12,132 bases of DNA from Cudoniella acicularis (Eukaryota > Ascomycota > Leotiomycetes > Helotiales > Helotiaceae): NCBI GenBank assembly GCA_013054445.1, contig JAAMPI010001622.1, forward strand, positions 1-12,132. The letters run 5' to 3'. Position 1 is the stretch's first letter, and every line of letters begins with the position of its first letter. The translations under genes and the position numbers were made by a program. This document shows, in pieces, positions 7,903 to 12,132 of the stretch. The notes under the pieces were generated by a model. That model did not search any database. It saw only the letters and a program-made list of their open reading frames with translations, and had not been told where the DNA came from.

Positions 7903-10684
7903 TTACAATCCAACCACCAACATCAAGCCGTAACCAACGGAAATGACCACCAGCAATGTGACTATGCTGGCTGGAATTCCGCGACTGATGAAGTGCTGTA
8001 CTTTTAGGTAACGCTGCCCGGTCTGCGAATCCTCCATCATGATTGCCGCTGTGCAAGATTAGCGATCGAAATATTAGGTAAGGTGCAGGAATGGACGTAC
8101 TCATATTGGGGAATCCAGATGTTGGGAGACCCATGGCGGCGCTGCACATCAATGCACCTCCCATGACCAAAAGATTTGGGTGTGGTTCCTCCATATTTTT
8201 CCCGACGGTATAAACCAATGGCAGAATGATCAATGCTGCAACGGTATGACTGATGAAGGTTGCAACGACCAGGATCAAAGTTGCAAATACCACAAGAACA
8301 CCATACAATGAAAAGTCCTCAATCCTCGCCGTGATTGCGCGAGCGATTTCATGGAGAAGCCCGGATGAGCTAACAGCTTTTCCTAGCGACAATCCACCAG
8401 CAGCTAGGATGATAATAGTCCACAAGAAATTGTTAAAATCCTCTTTGGTTAAAATCCCTGTTCCGAAAAACAACACCAAAGGAATGATGGCAACCACGCC
8501 CATATGACCGACTAGCCATTCTAGTTCATTACTAAGACACCATAGCACGATAGTGCCAAGAGTGACTAAAGAGATAAACCATTGTACGCCGGTAAATGGA
8601 TCTCTCACAGGACGAATAGGGACAATAGTCGTTCCTCTTCCAGGCTGAAACGACACAAGGAGGATGATCCAGATGAGGAGTATGGAGATGATTCCAACCG
8701 GAAGCACGATGAAGAACCAAGTAATCCAGGTTGGATTAGGGTCCATAATATCGAGAGCAACGATATTCTGGGGAGATGCGATAGGAGAAAGCATCCCACC
8801 GATATTGGAAGAGAGAGCAATGCCGAGGATAAGAGCTTTCGACATCTGGGAATCTGCAGGCAGGTTCCGCAACATCGGCTAGAAATGTAAGCGACGAACT
8901 GAATTCAAGAAGCTCTTCTTACCTGGATGATGGAAAAGCATAACACTGGTGCAGCGACATTACTAATCCACATACTTGCAAAAGCAGCGACGAACATGTT
9001 GGTCACTAGTACTGTCCTTGGTCTTGTTCCAGCTTTGCTAAGAACGAAAGTTGCAATTCTCTTCGCGATATCATATTTGGACAACGCCGCTGCAACTGCG
9101 AAACCACCTAGGAGAAGCATGATGACTGGACTCCACATAGCCTCGAAAATATATTTTGCCGCAGCATCAGCCGTTAGTCGATGATAAGGCTTGTCATCCG
9201 ATTTCACGACTCTCAATATAACACATAAGAACGGAATAAGAAGAGATGTGACGAATAGGGGTATGACCTGTAAAATTAGTTGAAATCTCCAAAAGAAGCA
9301 TACAACTCACCTCGGTAGCCCATAACAAACTGACAAATATCAACATTGCCAGACAATTTTGCTGTTCTGGCTTTTTCATAATGGGGATTTTCAACAAGAT
9401 GATAAATATGACGATAATCACTATCAATGTAATCATTGTCGAACTGAAAAGCCAGGTTGGAATTCGAATTCGTCCAACTGGTGTCGAAAGCTCTTTCGAT
9501 TCTTGATCTTCCAAATCATCGCCTTGAAGACGAGCTTTCGCAGGATCGTTGTCTGCACCAAGTAGCGTTCTTCTCACACCCATATTCGCAGCTTGGGCTT
9601 TGCGTTCAATTCCAATCATCTCTCGCCAAACTGTGTTCCTCTCCCAAACGACATGCTCACGTAGGTGTAACCTCAATTCCTTTTTCGCTGTATTCACATC
9701 GCCTTGGGTGACAATATCAGCATAAGCCTGCTCCATACGTTGAATGTTCTCTTCAATATGCTTCATCGTTTCGGGTCGGAATGGGTAAGCCGGTACCACG
9801 AATTTTTCGATATATTTAGTTTTAAGATTCCGGTCGAGGATTTTGTCGAATTTCTTCAAGACTTTCGAGAATCCGGTCTTGTTTAGCTGAATGAAAGATT
9901 TCAATTCGCAAAGTTGCACATAGAGACTTATGGCCCGCTTTTTCAGCGTGATGCCCGATGAGTAAAGTGAAGAAAATGCTTGTTCCGCATAATCCTCATA
10001 ATTCTGACTGTTCCGTCGAATCGATTTGGTGAATTCGGTCGAGGCCCGCATATCCTCACCAGCACCGGATTTGCCAACATTGGCATCGTATGGTGTACTC
10101 TTGCTTCGTTGGCCAGTAGAAGGTCTTGGTTTCTGTAAAGCCGTATTTTCGTTATCGTCGTCATCGCTGTCTTCTATCCCCTCGTCTATTGATAGACTCA
10201 TCGTACTCGCCCGTCGTGGCCTATTGGTAAAACTACGAAATATACTGCCTTGACGAAGCTTATCACTGGCACGACCACTCGTGTTTGGTCTGCCATTTTC
10301 CTCTAGCTGCTCGTGGGATTCTGCTTCGTATGTTTCTTCATCGCGGAGAAAGTCGGATACCTCGCCATATATTTCCAGCTCTTTAAGTTGGTAAAATGAT
10401 GATATCTTCTCCAGTTCCACATCCAACGCTCGTGTGAAGGCTTGGTCGGGGTTCTCAGCAGGTATTAACGGGGAGCGTTCTGCGTCCTGTTCTTCCAGGG
10501 TCGGGCGGTGGATGGTCTTTTCGAGCTGGTATATACTCCTCGAGGTCAGTAGATTCAACATGGTAGACTAGAAATACAGAGAGCACTGTGGGCCAACTCA
10601 CAGCTTCTTCAAGTTACTGTATGCAATATAATGACTGCTCCAATCTGGAACAGCATTGAACTGGATGCTGTGGGAGAATTTCAT
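7903..10684 (-). CDS. PHO91-like: SPX-domain phosphate transporter, PHO91/PHO90 type
   Basis: Five exons, 10684-10602, 10535-9311, 9267-8923, 8878-8101 and 8048-7903, with introns of 66, 43, 44 and 52 nt, keep phase and give 858 residues. The SPX domain begins at the canonical MKFSHSIQFNAVPDW and runs to about 320. It is interrupted by an acidic, serine-rich linker (about 100-180) and contains the lysine-rich LNKTGFSKVLKKFDK (245-259) that binds inositol pyrophosphates in this family. From about 385 on lies a DASS/ArsB-type permease with many membrane segments, including WISNVAAPVLCF, SSNIGGMLSPIASPQN and GLPTSGFPNMT. Yeast relatives are low-affinity phosphate carriers: Pho87 and Pho90 at the plasma membrane, Pho91 at the vacuole. 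I cannot tell which location applies here. The stop is TAA at 7905-7903. An in-frame open stretch continues upstream of the chosen start. Confidence 0.95.
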
Positions 10685-10936
10685 CTCGTCTTCTTCGTCA
10701 AGCCTCCGGAGCTTGTCCGCGCGCCTGGCTTCCCGTTCAAGATAACGTGCTTCCCTCTTCCGGCGATCCTTTATGCCCGCGTAATCGACAAGTTCGTAGT
10801 CTTCTGTAATGGCGTCTTGGTGCTGTGTGGAATTCCCTCCTCCTGCCAGCCTTGTCGAGGGTTGATGGGCCGTTGCTTGGGAGGCGCGACTGGGGGCGGG
10901 TTCAGAGGAGGGAAAATCGGGGGGGGATTGATGAGG
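10685..10936 (-). other. In-frame open leader upstream of the transporter start (possible N-terminal extension)
   Basis: Reading back from the transporter's MKFSHS start, the same frame is open for 84 codons to a TAG at 10939-10937. It contains no ATG. The last 40 or so codons read like charged protein (for example YELVDYAGIKDRRKRE, then a run rich in Arg, Glu and Asp up to the start). The limiting TAG sits in CACCATAG, which resembles a 3' splice site, so an upstream exon could supply a start. No good donor is visible upstream, and SPX proteins normally start at MKF, so a 5' untranslated region is the default reading. Confidence 0.35.
10892..10926 (+). other. G-rich tract with four G-runs (potential G-quadruplex)
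   Basis: Runs of 5, 3, 3 and 8 guanines are separated by 1, 9 and 6 bases. They lie on the plus strand within the transporter's leader or promoter, so the transporter's transcript would carry the C-rich complement. The loops are moderately long, so stability is uncertain. Confidence 0.4.
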
Positions 10937-11883
10937 CTATGGTGAAGGTGAGGAAAGTCTTAACAGAGCGGGTGACATGTCTAGTGGATCAAGGCGCTAT
11001 TCCGTAAGGTGGGCAGGTTGGCAGTTTGCGGCAGTCGGGACAATGGTGGCCTTGCGCTCATCGCGCAGATCCAGATCCACAAATGAGGCAGGCTACGCCT
11101 GGCTTGATTGGCTGACGGGGTTTCGCGGTAGAGGTGGTGATCGTGATGTGTGGTTTTATGCTGGTTGTGCTGAACCCAAAATTCATAATACAGAATAACT
11201 CCAGTACCGGCGCTGCAAGGGCCCACATGTTTCTATTCTGATCTCCTGATTCGTGTCATCAATGGTTTGTGTGGGGGTTTTTGGGTGAGTCAGCTACATT
11301 ACGTCTGCTGCAGAGGCGCCAAGAGCGCGTTCGGCACGCGACAATGCTCGTTGATCCATGAATAAATGCATACCGAGCCTCATGACATGGTCTTAAGCCC
11401 TCTATTCATTTATATTCATATGAATCCTCGTACAAGTCCTGTTTAGGATACGACGTTGGATGCAGACTCCTTCATTCGCGATTTCCTTGACCTCAGACCT
11501 CATCAGACCTATCGGTAGTCCAGCAAACTTTCACAGCAAGTCTCAGTAAACAAGCATTCTCTACACAATAATCCGACCATGTTTTCGAGGAACAAGCTTG
11601 CTTCGCTATTTCCAAGTCGGCTGAGTACGGTTTGGGAGTCCTTTAAAATCTGAGCTAAATCAAAGTGAGTGGTCCTTTAGAAGTATTCGCAAGGCTCATA
11701 GCGACTCTTATCTACCTAAGATTGTTTAAAATCCTTTGTATGCGCTCAAGAGAGGGAGAAGTCTCCCACAGATAATATTACAATGTGACCTGCTTTTACT
11801 CAAATTCTTTTATAATGTCATTCTCGTATAGACCAGACAATACCACGAAACTTCACAGTCCATTCATTCCACTTATCCATCAC
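10937..11883. other. Intergenic region with no supported gene
   Basis: About 950 bp between the transporter leader and the right-edge frame. Open frames such as 10977-11198 (plus) and 10981-11226 (minus) are short, overlap each other and show no domain or convincing start. A 25-codon frame from an ATG at 11579 (plus) ends quickly. The region presumably holds the transporter promoter and the 3' end of the right-edge gene. Confidence 0.45.
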
Positions 11884-12132
11884 TCACTTGTCTCCTTTCT
11901 TCGCTTTCGGGTCACAAACAGCAACATAAGGCATCACAGCACCTACACCACAAATCAGCATCCACTCACCTAGCAACCTATATCCCAAATCCAACAACAC
12001 AACAACGAAAAAAACAACACGGCACATACCACCCACAAAAATCCTCCCACTAACAACATCATGCACTGCAGTCGTCGCCCCCGCAAAAGCAACCATAGCC
12101 CTATCCTCCAACCACTTCTCAACCACATACTT
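11884..12132 (-). CDS. Hydrophobic protein, partial (N-terminus beyond the right edge), possibly DUF4267-like
   Basis: The frame is open from the right edge to TGA at 11886-11884, giving 82 residues. It has two hydrophobic stretches (CRVVFFVVVLLDLGYRLL and WMLICGVGAVMPYVAV) and ends DPKAKKGDK. The second stretch, with LLGEWML followed by GAVMPYV, resembles the small fungal membrane proteins of DUF4267, but this is a weak resemblance from memory. The stop codon overlaps a GTGAGT donor at 11888-11883, so the coding region may continue through an intron further left. A GTATGT donor-like site at 12130, almost at the edge, also leaves open that part of this frame is intronic. The sense strand is G/T-rich, like the cysteine-rich gene. 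Confidence 0.4.
   Translation of the reverse strand, partial: KYVVEKWLEDRAMVAFAGATTAVHDVVSGRIFVGGMCRVVFFVVVLLDLGYRLLGEWMLICGVGAVMPYVAVCDPKAKKGDK

Noticed and set aside
10631..10945. Plus-strand frame of 104 codons
   Set aside because: It is antisense to the first transporter exon and its open leader, with no recognisable features.
10981..11226. Minus-strand frame of 81 codons as a small gene or a first transporter exon
   Set aside because: No domain, and no consensus splice donor that would join it in frame to the transporter leader.
11494..11510. Two CAGACCT copies 10 bp apart as a repeat element
   Set aside because: Too short and isolated to be meaningful; no array or flanking structure.

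Overview
The window looks like nuclear chromosomal DNA from a filamentous ascomycete (Pezizomycotina). Its genes carry short introns of about 43-142 nt with GTRNGT-like donors, CTRAY-type branch sites (one perfect TACTAAC) and AG acceptors. It encodes fungus-typical families: a HET-domain protein, a DUF2985 membrane protein and an SPX-domain phosphate transporter. A leotiomycete is my guess from protein flavour only. I see no prokaryotic features, RNA genes, CRISPR array or intact transposon.

Left to right: (1) The 5' part of a GT1/GT28-type UDP-glycosyltransferase (sterol glucosyltransferase-like) on the minus strand, five exons, running off the left edge. (2) A promoter region of about 1 kb shared by two divergent genes. 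(3) A two-exon DUF2985 membrane protein on the plus strand. (4) A two-exon HET-domain protein on the minus strand, converging on the DUF2985 gene with only 53 bp between stop codons. (5) A three-exon minus-strand gene that single-frame ORF calling misses. It encodes a predicted 212-residue secreted or membrane-anchored protein with nine cysteines and is the best candidate for something undescribed. (6) A five-exon SPX plus DASS/ArsB-type phosphate transporter of the PHO91/PHO90 group, minus strand, essentially complete. (7) About 1.2 kb of leader and intergenic DNA. (8) A hydrophobic minus-strand reading frame cut by the right edge.

The genes do not form an obvious pathway or biosynthetic cluster. 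The phosphate transporter and glycosyltransferase are housekeeping or secondary-transport functions. The HET protein, the cysteine-rich predicted secreted protein and the DUF2985 protein are the accessory part. All exon models were assembled by hand from splice signals and frame continuity, and every junction used keeps phase. Promoter calls are weak and motif-based.
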